Of a stretch of DNA of 64,000 bases, positions 28,875 through 43,599 are shown one piece after another. The position numbers and the translations under genes were made by a program. The notes beneath the pieces were generated by a model, which worked only from the letters and a program-made list of their open reading frames with translations, was not told where the DNA came from and made no database searches. Origin of the DNA: Halictus rubicundus. Taxonomy: Eukaryota > Arthropoda > Insecta > Hymenoptera > Halictidae. The stretch is taken from assembly GCF_050948215.1 (NCBI RefSeq), contig NW_027488636.1, positions 744,001 to 808,000 of the forward strand. The letters are read 5' to 3'. Within the stretch, counting starts at the first letter, position 1. The number at the start of each line of letters is the position of its first letter.

Positions 28875-31800
28875 AGGATAGAATAGGATAGAGGATAAGA
28901 TAGGATAGAGGATAGGATATGATAGAGGATAGGATAGGATAGAGGATAGGATAGGATAGAGGATAGGATAGGGGATTGGATAGAATAGAGGATAGGATAG
29001 GATACAGGATAGGATAGGATAGAGGATATGATAGGATAGAGGATAGGATAGGATAGAGGATACGATATTATGGAGGATAGGATAGGATAGACGATAGGAT
29101 AGGATAGAGGATAGGATATGATAGATGATAGGATAGGATAGAGGATAGGATAGGATAGGATTGAGGATAGGATAGGATTGAGGAGAGGATAGGATAGAGG
29201 ATAGGATAGGATAGAGGATAAGATAGGATAGAGGATAGGATAGGATAGAGGATAGGATAGGATAGAGGATAGGATAGGGGATTGGATAAGATGGAGGATC
29301 GGACAGGATGGAGGATAGGATAGGATAGGATTGAGTATAGGATAGGATAGAGGATAGGATAGGATAGAGGATAGGATAGGATTGAGGATAGGATAGGATA
29401 GAGGATAGGATAGGATAGAGGATACAATAGTATAGGAATGAGGAGAGGATAGGATTCAGGATAGGATAGGATAGAGGATAGGATAGATTTGAGGATATGA
29501 TCGAATTGGGGATAGGATAGCATAGAGGATAGGATAGGATTGAGGATAGGATAGGATAGAGGATAGGATAGGATAGAGAAGAGGATAGGATAGAGGATAG
29601 GATAGGATTGAGGATAGGATAGGATTGAGGATAGGATAGGATAGAGGATAAGATAGGATAGAGGATAGGATAGGATAGAGTATAGGATTGGATAGAGGAT
29701 AGGATAGAGGATTGGATAGGATTGAGGATAGGATACGATAGAGGATCGGATAGGATAGAGTATAGGATTGGATTGAGGATAGGATAGGATAGAGGATAGA
29801 ATAGGATGGAGAATTGGTTAGGATTGAGAAGAGGATAGGATAGAGGATAGGATAGGATAGAGGATAGGATAGGATAGAGGATACGATAGGAGAGAGGATA
29901 GGATAAGTTTCAGGATAGGATAGCATAGATGATAGGATGGTATAGAGTATAGGATAGGATTGCATAAATGATAGGATAGGATAGAGGATAGGATAGATTT
30001 GAGGATATGATCGAATTGGGGATAGGATAGCATAGAGGATAGGATAGGATAGAGGATAGGATAGGATAGAGGATACAATAGGATAGAGGATACGATAGGA
30101 TTGAGGATAGGATAGGAATGAGGATAGGATAGGATTGAGGATAGGATAGGGGATTGGATAGGATGGAGGATAGGATAGGATGGAGGATAGGATAGGATAG
30201 GATTGAGGATAGGATAGGATAGAGAATAGGATAGGATAGAGGATAGGATAGAGGATTGGATAGGATAGAGGATAGGATACGACAGAAGATAGGATACGAT
30301 AGAGGATAGGATATGATAGAGGATAGGATAGGATATGAGATTGAATAGGATAGAGTATAGGATAGGATAGAGGATAAGATAGGATAGAGGATAGGATAGG
30401 ATAGAGGATAAGATAGGATAGAGGATAGGATAGGATAGAGGATAGGATAGGATAGAGGATAGGATAGGGTAGAGAAGGATAGGATAGGATTGAGGATAGG
30501 ATAGGATAGAGGATAGGATAGGATATAGAATAGGATAGGATAGAGGGTAGGATAGGATAGAGGATAGGATAGGCTAGAGGATACGATATAGGAGTGGATA
30601 GGATAGAGGATAGGATACGATAGAGGATAGGATAGGATAGAGAATAGGATATAGGATTGGATAGGATAGAGGATAGAATAGGATAGAGGATAGGATAGGA
30701 TAGAGGATAGGATAGGATATAGGATAGGATAGGATAGAGGGTAGGATAGGATAGAGGATAGGATAGGATAGGATAGAGAATAGGATATAGGATTGGATAG
30801 GATAGAGGATAGAATAGGATACAGGATAGGATAGGATAGAGGATATGATAGAATATAGGATAGGATAGGATAGAGGGTAGGATAGGATAGAGGATAGGAT
30901 AGGATAGGATAGAGAATAGGATATAGGATTGGATAGGATAGAGGATAGAATAGGATACAGGATAGGATAGGATAGAGGTTAGGATAGGATAGGGGATTGG
31001 ATAGAATAGAGGATAGGATAGGATACAGGATAGGATAGGATAGAGGATATGATAGGATAGAGGATAGGATAGGATAGAGTATAGGATGGGACAGAGGATA
31101 GGATAGGATAGAGGATAGGATAGGATAGGATAGAGGATAGGATAGTTGATATTATAGTAAAGAGGATAGGATATGATAGAGGATAGGATAGGGGACTGGA
31201 TAGGATAGAGGATAGGATAGGATAGAGGATAGGATAGGATAGGATAGAGGATAGGATACGATAGAGGATAGGATAGGATAGAGGATAGGATAGGATAGAG
31301 GATAGGATAGGCTAGAGGATACGATATAGGAGTGGATAGGATAGAGGATAGGATACGATAGAGGATAGGATAGGATATAGGATAGGGTAGCGGAAAGGAT
31401 AGGATAGAGTATAGAATAGGATAGAGGATAAGACAGGATAGAGGTTAGGATATGATAGAGTATAGGATAGGATAGAGGAGAGGATAGGGGATTGGATAGG
31501 ATAGAGGATAGGATATGATATAGGATAGGATAGGATACAGGATAGGATAGGATAGAGGATATGATAGGATAGAGGATAGGATAGGATAGAGGATACGATA
31601 TTATGGAGGATAGGATAGGATAGGCGATAGGATAGGATAGAGGATAGGATATGATAGATGATAGGATAGGATAGAGGATAGGATAGGATAGGATTGAGGA
31701 TAGGATGGGATAGAGGATAGGATAGGATAGAGGATACAATAGGATAGAGGATACGATAGGATTGAGGATAGGATAGGAATGGGAAAGGATAGGATAGGAT

Positions 31801-31995
31801 TGAGGATAGGATAGGGGATTGGATAGGATGGAGGATAGGATAGGATAGGATTGAGGATAGGATAGGATAGAGAATAGGATAGGATAGAGGATAGGATAGA
31901 GGATTGGATAGGATAGAGGATAGGATACGATAGAAGATAGGATACGATAGAGGATAGGATATGATAGAGGATAGGATAGGATATGAGATTGAATA
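28875..31995. repeat. Higher-order block, 3314-bp spacing, copy 2, internally deleted
   Basis: This copy follows copy 1 closely but lacks about 200 bp. After GATATGATATAGG near 31530 it jumps to ATACAGGATAGG, while copy 1 has an extra stretch (about 28205-28405) containing AGGAGTGGATAGTG. The two copies realign at GATACGATATTATGG and AATGGGAAAGG (28651 and 31778, offset 3127). Past about 31995 this copy continues into sequence absent from the end of copy 1. Confidence 0.82.
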
Positions 31996-33763
31996 GGATA
32001 GAGGATAGGATAGGATAGAGGATAGGATAGGATTGAGGAGAGGATAGGACAGAGGATAGGATAGAGGATGGGATAGAGGATAGGATAGGATTGAGGAGAG
32101 GATAGGATAGAGGATAGGATAGGATAGAGGATAAGATAGGATAGAGGATAGGATAGGATAGAGGATAGGATAGGATAGAGGATAGAATAGGGTAGAGAAG
32201 GATAGGATAGAGGATACGATAGAGGATTGGATAGGATAGAGGATAGGATACGATAGTGGATACGATAGGATAGGATAGAGAATAGGATAGGATAGATGAT
32301 ATTACAGGATAGAGGATAGGATAGGATAGAGGATACGATATTATGGAGGATAGGATAGGATAGACGATAGGATAGGATAGAGGAAAGAATTGCGGATTGG
32401 ATAGCATAGAGGATAGGATAGGATAGAGGATAGGATAGAATACGGGATACGATAGCGTTGAGGATAGGATAGGGTTCAGGATAGGATAGGATTGAGGATA
32501 GGATAGGATTTAGGATAGGATAGGATAGAGGATACGATAGGATAGAGGGTAGGATAGGATAGAGGGTAGGATAGGATAGAGGATACGATAGAGGATTGGA
32601 TAGGATAGAGGATAGGATAGGATAGTGGATAGGATAAGATAGAGGATATGATAGAATAGAGTACAGGATAGGATAGAGGATAAGTTAGGGTAGAGGATAG
32701 GATAGGATAGGATAGAGGATAGGATAGGATAGAGGATAGGATACAGGATTGGATAGGATAGAGGATAGGATAGGATAGAGAATATTATAATATAGAAGAT
32801 AGGATAAGATAGAGGATAGGATAGAGGATTGGATAGGATAGAGGATAGGATACGATAGAGGATAGGATAGGATTGGATAGTGAATAGGATATAGGATTGG
32901 ATTGGATAGAGGATAGAATAGGATAGAGGATAAGATAGGATAGAGGATAGGATATGATAGAGGATAGGATAGGATAGAGGATAGGATAGGATAGAGGATA
33001 GGATAGGGGATTGGCTAGAATAGAGGATAGGATAGGATACAGGATAGGATAGGATAGAGGATATGATAGGATAGAGGATAGGATAGGATAGAGGATAGGA
33101 TAGGATAGAGAATAGGATAGGATAGAGGATAGGATAGGATAGAGGATCGGATAGGATAGGATAGAGGATAGGATAGGATAGAGGATAGGATAGGATAGAG
33201 GATAGGATAGAGGATAGGATAGGATAGAGGATAGGATAGGATAGAGGATAGGATAGGATAGAGGATAGGATAGGATAGAGGATAGGATAGGATAGAGGAT
33301 AGGATAGGATAGAGGATAGGATAGGATAGAGGATAGGATAGGATAGAGGATAGGATAGGATAGAGGATAGGATAGGCTAGAGGATACGATATAGGAGTGG
33401 ATAGGATAGAGGATAGGATACGATAGAGGATAGGATAGGATAGAGGATAGGATAGGATAGCGGAAAGATAGGATAGAGTATAGAATAGGATAGAGGATAG
33501 GATAGGATAGAGGATAGGATAGGATAGAGCATAGGATAGGATAGAGGATAGGATAGGATAGAGGATATGATAGGATAGGATAGAGGATAGGATTGGATAG
33601 AGGATAGGATAGGATAGAGGATAGGATAGGGGATTGGATAGAATAGAGGATAGGATAGGGTACAGGATAGGATAGGATAGAGGATATGATAGGATAGAGG
33701 ATAGGATAGGATAGAGGATAGGATAGGATAGAGGATAGGATAGGATAGAGGATAGGATAGGAT
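29400..33763. repeat. Higher-order block, 4364-bp spacing, copy 1
   Basis: From GATACAATAGTATAGG at 29421 to about 33764 the array recurs at a 4364-bp offset. Matching landmarks are AGATTTGAGG (29485 and 29995 become 33849 and 34359), AATGGGAAAGG (31778 and 36142) and AATATTATAATATA (32781 and 37145). The right end shifts to a 4330-bp offset, two 17-mers less, by CTAGAGG (33377 and 37707). The odd CGGAAAGATAGG, one G short of the usual CGGAAAGGATAGG, is shared by both copies. Confidence 0.88.
32782..32793. repeat. 12-bp palindrome ATATTATAATAT, copy 1 of 4
   Basis: ATATTATAATAT is its own reverse complement, which is unusual on a strand almost free of C and poor in T. Further copies are at 37146-37157, 40288-40299 and 57757-57768. 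All four sit in the same context, GAGA before and AGAAGATAGG after. The palindrome is a private mark of one higher-order lineage. No function is implied. Confidence 0.85.
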
Positions 33764-36700
33764 AGAGGATAGGATAGGATAGAGGATACAATAGTATAGG
33801 AATGAGGAGAGGATAGGATTCAGGATAGGATAGGATAGAGGATAGGATAGATTTGAGGATATGATCGAATTGGGGATAGGATAGCATAGAGGATAGGATA
33901 GGATTGAGGATAGGATAGGATAGAGGATAGGATAGGATAGAGAAGAGGATAGGATAGAGGATAGGATAGGATTGAGGATAGGATAGGATTGAGGATAGGA
34001 TAGGATAGAGGATAAGATAGGATAGAGGATAGGATAGGATAGAGTATAGGATTGGATAGAGGATAGGATAGAGGATTGGATAGGATTGAGGATAGGATAC
34101 GATAGAGGATCGGATAGGATAGAGTATAGGATTGGATTGAGGATAGGATAGGATAGAGGATAGAATAGGATGGAGAATTGGTTAGGATTGAGAAGAGGAT
34201 AGGATAGAGGATAGGATAGGATAGAGGATAGGATAGGATAGAGGATACGATAGGAGAGAGGATAGGATAAGTTTCAGGATAGGATAGCATAGATGATAGG
34301 ATGGTATAGAGTATAGGATAGGATTGCATAAATGATAGGATAGGATAGAGGATAGGATAGATTTGAGGATATGATCGAATTGGGGATAGGATAGCATAGA
34401 GGATAGGATAGGATAGAGGATAGGATAGGATAGAGGATACAATAGGATAGAGGATACGATAGGATTGAGGATAGGATAGGAATGAGGATAGGATAGGATT
34501 GAGGATAGGATAGGGGATTGGATAGGATGGAGGATAGGATAGGATGGAGGATAGGATAGGATAGGATTGAGGATAGGATAGGATAGAGAATAGGATAGGA
34601 TAGAGGATAGGATAGAGGATTGGATAGGATAGAGGATAGGATACGACAGAAGATAGGATACGATAGAGGATAGGATATGATAGAGGATAGGATAGGATAT
34701 GAGATTGAATAGGATAGAGTATAGGATAGGATAGAGGATAAGATAGGATAGAGGATAGGATAGGATAGAGGATAAGATAGGATAGAGGATAGGATAGGAT
34801 AGAGGATAGGATAGGATAGAGGATAGGATAGGGTAGAGAAGGATAGGATAGGATTGAGGATAGGATAGGATAGAGGATAGGATAGGATATAGAATAGGAT
34901 AGGATAGAGGGTAGGATAGGATAGAGGATAGGATAGGCTAGAGGATACGATATAGGAGTGGATAGGATAGAGGATAGGATACGATAGAGGATAGGATAGG
35001 ATAGAGAATAGGATATAGGATTGGATAGGATAGAGGATAGAATAGGATAGAGGATAGGATAGGATAGAGGATAGGATAGGATATAGGATAGGATAGGATA
35101 GAGGGTAGGATAGGATAGAGGATAGGATAGGATAGGATAGAGAATAGGATATAGGATTGGATAGGATAGAGGATAGAATAGGATACAGGATAGGATAGGA
35201 TAGAGGATATGATAGAATATAGGATAGGATAGGATAGAGGGTAGGATAGGATAGAGGATAGGATAGGATAGGATAGAGAATAGGATATAGGATTGGATAG
35301 GATAGAGGATAGAATAGGATACAGGATAGGATAGGATAGAGGATAGGATAGGATAGGGGATTGGATAGAATAGAGGATAGGATAGGATACAGGATAGGAT
35401 AGGATAGAGGATATGATAGGATAGAGGATAGGATAGGATAGAGTATAGGATGGGACAGAGGATAGGATAGGATAGAGGATAGGATAGGATAGGATAGAGG
35501 ATAGGATAGTTGATATTATAGTAAAGAGGATAGGATATGATAGAGGATAGGATAGGGGACTGGATAGGATAGAGGATAGGATAGGATAGAGGATAGGATA
35601 GGATAGGATAGAGGATAGGATACGATAGAGGATAGGATAGGATAGAGGATAGGATAGGATAGAGGATAGGATAGGCTAGAGGATACGATATAGGAGTGGA
35701 TAGGATAGAGGATAGGATACGATAGAGGATAGGATAGGATATAGGATAGGGTAGCGGAAAGGATAGGATAGAGTATAGAATAGGATAGAGGATAAGACAG
35801 GATAGAGGTTAGGATATGATAGAGTATAGGATAGGATAGAGGAGAGGATAGGGGATTGGATAGGATAGAGGATAGGATATGATATAGGATAGGATAGGAT
35901 ACAGGATAGGATAGGATAGAGGATATGATAGGATAGAGGATAGGATAGGATAGAGGATACGATATTATGGAGGATAGGATAGGATAGGCGATAGGATAGG
36001 ATAGAGGATAGGATATGATAGATGATAGGATAGGATAGAGGATAGGATAGGATAGGATTGAGGATAGGATGGGATAGAGGATAGGATAGGATAGAGGATA
36101 CAATAGGATAGAGGATACGATAGGATTGAGGATAGGATAGGAATGGGAAAGGATAGGATAGGATTGAGGATAGGATAGGGGATTGGATAGGATGGAGGAT
36201 AGGATAGGATAGGATTGAGGATAGGATAGGATAGAGAATAGGATAGGATAGAGGATAGGATAGAGGATTGGATAGGATAGAGGATAGGATACGATAGAAG
36301 ATAGGATACGATAGAGGATAGGATATGATAGAGGATAGGATAGGATATGAGATTGAATAGGATAGAGGATAGGATAGGATAGAGGATAGGATAGGATTGA
36401 GGAGAGGATAGGACAGAGGATAGGATAGAGGATGGGATAGAGGATAGGATAGGATTGAGGAGAGGATAGGATAGAGGATAGGATAGGATAGAGGATAAGA
36501 TAGGATAGAGGATAGGATAGGATAGAGGATAGGATAGGATAGAGGATAGAATAGGGTAGAGAAGGATAGGATAGAGGATACGATAGAGGATTGGATAGGA
36601 TAGAGGATAGGATACGATAGTGGATACGATAGGATAGGATAGAGAATAGGATAGGATAGATGATATTACAGGATAGAGGATAGGATAGGATAGAGGATAC

Positions 36701-38098
36701 GATATTATGGAGGATAGGATAGGATAGACGATAGGATAGGATAGAGGAAAGAATTGCGGATTGGATAGCATAGAGGATAGGATAGGATAGAGGATAGGAT
36801 AGAATACGGGATACGATAGCGTTGAGGATAGGATAGGGTTCAGGATAGGATAGGATTGAGGATAGGATAGGATTTAGGATAGGATAGGATAGAGGATACG
36901 ATAGGATAGAGGGTAGGATAGGATAGAGGGTAGGATAGGATAGAGGATACGATAGAGGATTGGATAGGATAGAGGATAGGATAGGATAGTGGATAGGATA
37001 AGATAGAGGATATGATAGAATAGAGTACAGGATAGGATAGAGGATAAGATAGGGTAGAGGATAGGATAGGATAGGATAGAGGATAGGATAGGATAGAGGA
37101 TAGGATACAGGATTGGATAGGATAGAGGATAGGATAGGATAGAGAATATTATAATATAGAAGATAGGATAAGATAGAGGATAGGATAGAGGATTGGATAG
37201 GATAGAGGATAGGATACGATAGAGGATAGGATAGGATTGGATAGTGAATAGGATATAGGATTGGATTGGATAGAGGATAGAATAGGATAGAGGATAAGAT
37301 AGGATAGAGGATAGGATATGATAGAGGATAGGATAGGATAGAGGATAGGATAGGATAGAGGATAGGATAGGGGATTGGCTAGAATAGAGGATAGGATAGG
37401 ATACAGGATAGGATAGGATAGAGGATATGATAGGATAGAGGATAGGATAGGATAGAGGATAGGATAGGATAGAGAATAGGATAGGATAGAGGATAGGATA
37501 GGATAGAGGATCGGATAGGATAGGATAGAGGATAGGATAGGATAGAGGATAGGATAGGATAGAGGATAGGATAGAGGATAGGATAGGATAGAGGATAGGA
37601 TAGGATAGAGGATAGGATAGGATAGAGGATAGGATAGGATAGAGGATAGGATAGGATAGAGGATAGGATAGGATAGAGGATAGGATAGGATAGAGGATAG
37701 GATAGGCTAGAGGATACGATATAGGAGTGGATAGGATAGAGGATAGGATACGATAGAGGATAGGATAGGATAGAGGATAGGATAGGATAGCGGAAAGATA
37801 GGATAGAGTATAGAATAGGATAGAGGATAGGATAGGATAGAGGATAGGATAGGATAGAGCATAGGATAGGATAGAGGATAGGATAGGATAGAGGATATGA
37901 TAGGATAGGATAGAGGATAGGATTGGATAGAGGATAGGATAGGATAGAGGATAGGATAGGGGATTGGATAGAATAGAGGATAGGATAGGGTACAGGATAG
38001 GATAGGATAGAGGATATGATAGGATAGAGGATAGGATAGGATAGAGGATAGGATAGGATAGAGGATAGGATAGGATAGAGGATAGGATAGGATAGAGG
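33764..38098. repeat. Higher-order block, 4364-bp spacing, copy 2
   Basis: This is the partner of the preceding block and directly adjoins it. The junction near 33764 is where plain 17-mers give way to GATACAATAG; in copy 1 that element is preceded instead by an ATTGAGG unit. Differences between copies are few and mostly one-base or whole-unit. Examples are GATAAGTTAGGG near 32684 versus GATAAGATAGGG, and GAGGTTAGG near 30976 versus GAGGATAGG. Confidence 0.87.
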
Positions 38099-39200
38099 AT
38101 AGGATAGGATAGAGGATAGGATAGGATAGAGGATAGGATAGGATAGGGGATTGGATAGAATAGAGGATAGGATAGGATACAGGATAGGATAGGATAGAGG
38201 ATATGATAGGATAGAGGATAGGATAGGATAGAGGATAGGATGGGATAGAGGATAGGATAGGATAGAGGATAGGATAGGATAGGATAGAGGATAGGATAGT
38301 TGATATTATAGTAAAGAGGATAGGATATGATAGAGGATAGGATAGGGGACTGGATAGGATAGAGGATAGGATAGGATAGGGGATTGGATAGGATAGAGGA
38401 TAGGATATGGTATAGGATAGGATAGGATAGAGGATAGGATATGATATAGGATAGGATAGGATAGAGGGTAGGATAGGATAGAGGATAGGATAGGATTGGA
38501 TAGTGAATAGGATATAGGATTGGATTGGATAGAGGATAGAATAGGATAGAGGATAAGATAGGATAGAGGATAGGATAGGGGATTGGATAGAATAGAGGAT
38601 AGGATAGGATACAGGATAGGATAGGATAGAGGATATGATAGGATAGAGGATAGGATAGGATAGAGGATAGGATAGGATAGAGAATAGGATAGGATAGAGG
38701 ATAGGATAGGATAGAGGATCGGATAGGATAGGATAGATGATATTATAGTAAAGAGGATAGGATATGATAGAGGATAGGATAGGGGACTGGATAGGATAGA
38801 GGATAGGATAGGATAGAGGATAGGATAGGATAGAGGATAGGATAGGATAGAGGATAGGATAGGATAGAGGATAGGATAGGATAGAGGATAGGATAGGATA
38901 GAGGATAGGATAGAGGATAGGATAGGATAGAGGATAGGATAGGATAGAGGATAGGATAGGCTAGAGGATACGATATAGGAGTAGATAGGATAGAGGATAG
39001 GATACGATAGAGGATAGGATAGGATAGAGGATAGGATAGGATAGCGGAAAGGATAGGATAGAGTATAGAATAGGATAGAGGATAGGATAGGATAGAGGAT
39101 AGGGTAGGATAGAGCATAGGATAGGATAGAGGAGAGGATAGGATAGAGGATATGATAGTATAGGATAGAGGATAATATTGGATAGAGGATAGGATAGGAT
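36059..39200. repeat. Higher-order block, 3142/3159-bp spacing, copy 1
   Basis: From GGATGGGATAGAGG near 36069 the sequence recurs 3142 bp later. AATGGGAAAGG (36142 and 39284), AATATTATAATATA (37145 and 40287) and GGGGATTGGCTAG (37370 and 40512) all keep that offset. It becomes 3159 bp (one more 17-mer) for CTAGAGG (37707 and 40866) and the TATTATAGTAAAG unit (38302 and 41461). This block overlaps the second half of the 4364-bp block, so the amplifications are nested. Confidence 0.88.
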
Positions 39201-42200
39201 AGAGGATAGGATGGGATAGAGGATAGGATAGGATAGAGGATACAATAGGATAGAGGATACGATAGGATTGAGGATAGGATAGGAATGGGAAAGGATAGGA
39301 TAGGATTGAGGATAGGATAGGGGATTGGATAGGATGGAGGATAGGATAGGATAGGATTGAGGATAGGATAGGATAGAGAATAGGATAGGATAGAGGATAG
39401 GATAGAGGATTGGATAGGATAGAGGATAGGATACGATAGAAGATAGGATACGATAGAGGATAGGATATGATAGAGGATAGGATAGGATATGAGATTGAAT
39501 AGGATAGAGGATAGGATAGGATAGAGGATAGGATAGGATTGAGGAGAGGATAGGACAGAGGATAGGATAGAGGATGGGATAGAGGATAGGATAGGATTGA
39601 GGAGAGGATAGGATAGAGGATAGGATAGGATAGAGGATAAGATAGGATAGAGGATAGGATAGGATAGAGGATAGGATAGGATAGAGGATAGAATAGGGTA
39701 GAGAAGGATAGGATAGAGGATACGATAGAGGATTGGATAGGATAGAGGATAGGATACGATAGTGGATACGATAGGATAGGATAGAGAATAGGATAGGATA
39801 GATGATATTACAGGATAGAGGATAGGATAGGATAGAGGATACGATATTATGGAGGATAGGATAGGATAGACGATAGGATAGGATAGAGGAAAGAATTGCG
39901 GATTGGATAGCATAGAGGATAGGATAGGATAGAGGATAGGATAGAATACGGGATACGATAGCGTTGAGGATAGGATAGGGTTCAGGATAGGATAGGATTG
40001 AGGATAGGATAGGATTTAGGATAGGATAGGATAGAGGATACGATAGGATAGAGGGTAGGATAGGATAGAGGGTAGGATAGGATAGAGGATACGATAGAGG
40101 ATTGGATAGGATAGAGGATAGGATAGGATAGTGGATAGGATAAGATAGAGGATATGATAGAATAGAGTACAGGATAGGATAGAGGATAAGATAGGGTAGA
40201 GGATAGGATAGGATAGGATAGAGGATAGGATAGGATAGAGGATAGGATACAGGATTGGATAGGATAGAGGATAGGATAGGATAGAGAATATTATAATATA
40301 GAAGATAGGATAAGATAGAGGATAGGATAGAGGATTGGATAGGATAGAGGATAGGATACGATAGAGGATAGGATAGGATTGGATAGTGAATAGGATATAG
40401 GATTGGATTGGATAGAGGATAGAATAGGATAGAGGATAAGATAGGATAGAGGATAGGATATGATAGAGGATAGGATAGGATAGAGGATAGGATAGGATAG
40501 AGGATAGGATAGGGGATTGGCTAGAATAGAGGATAGGATAGGATACAGGATAGGATAGGATAGAGGATATGATAGGATAGAGGATAGGATAGGATAGAGG
40601 ATAGGATAGGATAGAGAATAGGATAGGATAGAGGATAGGATAGGATAGAGGATCGGATAGGATAGGATAGAGGATAGGATAGGATAGAGGATAGGATAGG
40701 ATAGAGGATAGGATAGAGGATAGGATAGGATAGAGGATAGGATAGGATAGAGGATAGGATAGGATAGAGGATAGGATAGGATAGAGGATAGGATAGGATA
40801 GAGGATAGGATAGGATAGAGGATAGGATAGGATAGAGGATAGGATAGGATAGAGGATAGGATAGGCTAGAGGATACGATATAGGAGTGGATAGGATAGAG
40901 GATAGGATACGATAGAGGATAGGATAGGATAGAGGATAGGATAGGATAGCGGAAAGATAGGATAGAGTATAGAATAGGATAGAGGATAGGATAGGATAGA
41001 GGATAGGATAGGATAGAGCATAGGATAGGATAGAGGATAGGATAGGATAGAGGATATGATAGGATAGGATAGAGGATAGGATTGGATAGAGGATAGGATA
41101 GGATAGAGGATAGGATAGGGGATTGGATAGAATAGAGGATAGGATAGGGTACAGGATAGGATAGGATAGAGGATATGATAGGATAGAGGATAGGATAGGA
41201 TAGAGGATAGGATAGGATAGAGGATAGGATAGGATAGAGGATAGGATAGGATAGAGGATAGGATAGGATAGAGGATAGGATAGGATAGAGGATAGGATAG
41301 GATAGGGGATTGGATAGAATAGAGGATAGGATAGGATACAGGATAGGATAGGATAGAGGATATGATAGGATAGAGGATAGGATAGGATAGAGGATAGGAT
41401 GGGATAGAGGATAGGATAGGATAGAGGATAGGATAGGATAGGATAGAGGATAGGATAGTTGATATTATAGTAAAGAGGATAGGATATGATAGAGGATAGG
41501 ATAGGGGACTGGATAGGATAGAGGATAGGATAGGATAGGGGATTGGATAGGATAGAGGATAGGATATGGTATAGGATAGGATAGGATAGAGGATAGGATA
41601 TGATATAGGATAGGATAGGATAGAGGGTAGGATAGGATAGAGGATAGGATAGGATTGGATAGTGAATAGGATATAGGATTGGATTGGATAGAGGATAGAA
41701 TAGGATAGAGGATAAGATAGGATAGAGGATAGGATAGGGGATTGGATAGAATAGAGGATAGGATAGGATACAGGATAGGATAGGATAGAGGATATGATAG
41801 GATAGAGGATAGGATAGGATAGAGGATAGGATAGGATAGAGAATAGGATAGGATAGAGGATAGGATAGGATAGAGGATCGGATAGGATAGGATAGATGAT
41901 ATTATAGTAAAGAGGATAGGATATGATAGAGGATAGGATAGGGGACTGGATAGGATAGAGGATAGGATAGGATAGAGGATAGGATAGGATAGAGGATAGG
42001 ATAGGATAGAGGATAGGATAGGATAGAGGATAGGATAGGATAGAGGATAGGATAGAGGATAGGATAGGATAGAGGATAGGATAGGATAGAGGATAGGATA
42101 GGATAGAGGATAGGATAGGCTAGAGGATACGATATAGGAGTAGATAGGATAGAGGATAGGATACGATAGAGGATAGGATAGGATAGAGGATAGGATAGGA

Positions 42201-42360
42201 TAGCGGAAAGGATAGGATAGAGTATAGAATAGGATAGAGGATAGGATAGGATAGAGGATAGGGTAGGATAGAGCATAGGATAGGATAGAGGATAGGATAG
42301 GATAGAGGATATGATAGTATAGGATAGAGGATAATATTGGATAGAGGATAGGATAGGATA
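39201..42360. repeat. Higher-order block, 3142/3159-bp spacing, copy 2
   Basis: This copy adjoins copy 1 at about 39201. It keeps the full order of landmarks: AATGGGAAAGG, GATATTACAGG, GCGGATTGG, GATAGCGTTGAGG, AATATTATAATATA, GGGGATTGGCTAG and TATTATAGTAAAG. The match ends near 42360, where copy 1 passes into GGATGGG and this copy continues as plain 17-mers. Confidence 0.87.
41902..42340. repeat. Segment duplicated at 38743 and 46235
   Basis: The stretch that begins with the TATTATAGTAAAG unit and runs through CTAGAGGATACGATATAG, AGTAGATAGG, GCGGAAAGG and GATAGGGTAGG recurs 3159 bp upstream and 4333 bp downstream. A shortened relative is near 52639-53000, where the GCGGAAAGG part is missing. 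Confidence 0.75.
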
Positions 42361-43599
42361 GAGGATAGGATAGGATAGAGGATAGGATAGGATAGAGGAT
42401 AGGATAGGATAGAGGATAGGATAGGATAGAGGATAGGATAGGATAGAGCATAGGATAGGATAGAGGATAGGATAGGATAGAGGATATGATAGGATAGGAT
42501 AGAGGATAGGATTGGATAGAGGATAGGATAGGATAGAGGATAGGATAGGATAGAGGATAGGATAGGATAGAGGATATGATAGGATAGAGGATACGATATG
42601 GGATTGGATAGGATAGAGGATAGGATAGGATAGAGGATAGGATAGGATAGAGGATAGGATAGGATAGAGGATAGGATAGGATAGAGGATAGGATAGGATA
42701 GAGGATAGGATAGGCTAGAGGATACGATATAGGAGTGGATAGGATAGAGGATAGGATACGATAGAGGATAGGATAGGATAGAGGATAGGATAGGGTAGCG
42801 GAAATAATAGGATAGAGTATAGAATAGGATAGAGGATAAGATAGGATAGAGGTTAGGATATGATAGAGTATAGGATAGTATAGAGAATAGGATATAGGAT
42901 TGGATAGGATAGAGGATAGAATAGGATAGAGGATAGGATAGGATAGAGGATACGATAGGATAGGATAGAGGATAGGATAGGATAGAGGATAGGATAGGAT
43001 AGAGGATAGGATACGGGACTGGATAGGATAGAGGATAGGATAGGATAGAGGATAGGATAGGATAGAGGATAGGATAGGATAGAGGATAGGATAGGATAGA
43101 GGATAGGATAGGATAGAGGATAGGATAGGATAGAGGATAGGATAGGATAGAGGATAGGATAGGATAGAGGATAGGATAGGATAGAGGATAGGATAGGATA
43201 GAGGATAGGATAGGATAGAGGATAGGATAGGATAGAGGATAGGATAGGCTAGAGGATACGATATAGGAGTGGATAGGATAGAGGATAGGATACGACAGAG
43301 GATAGGATAGGATAGAGGATAGGATAGGATAGCGGAAAGGATAGGATAGAGTATAGAATAGGATAGAGTATAGGATAGGATAGAGGAGAGGATAGGGGAT
43401 TGGATAGGATAGAGGATAGGATAGGATATAGGATAGGATAGGATAGAGGATAGGATAGGATAGAGGATAGGATAGGGAATTGGATAGAATAGAGGATAGG
43501 ATAGGATACAGGATAGGATAGGATAGAGGATATGATAGGATAGAGGATAGGATACGATATGGGATTGGATAGGATAGAGGATAGGATACGATAGAGGAT

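Noticed and set aside
32778..32800. TATA-box or promoter at the AATATTATAATATA variant, and at TATTATAG units
   Set aside because: These are isolated AT-rich variants inside the satellite with no gene, initiator or other element beside them; short TATA words are expected by chance.
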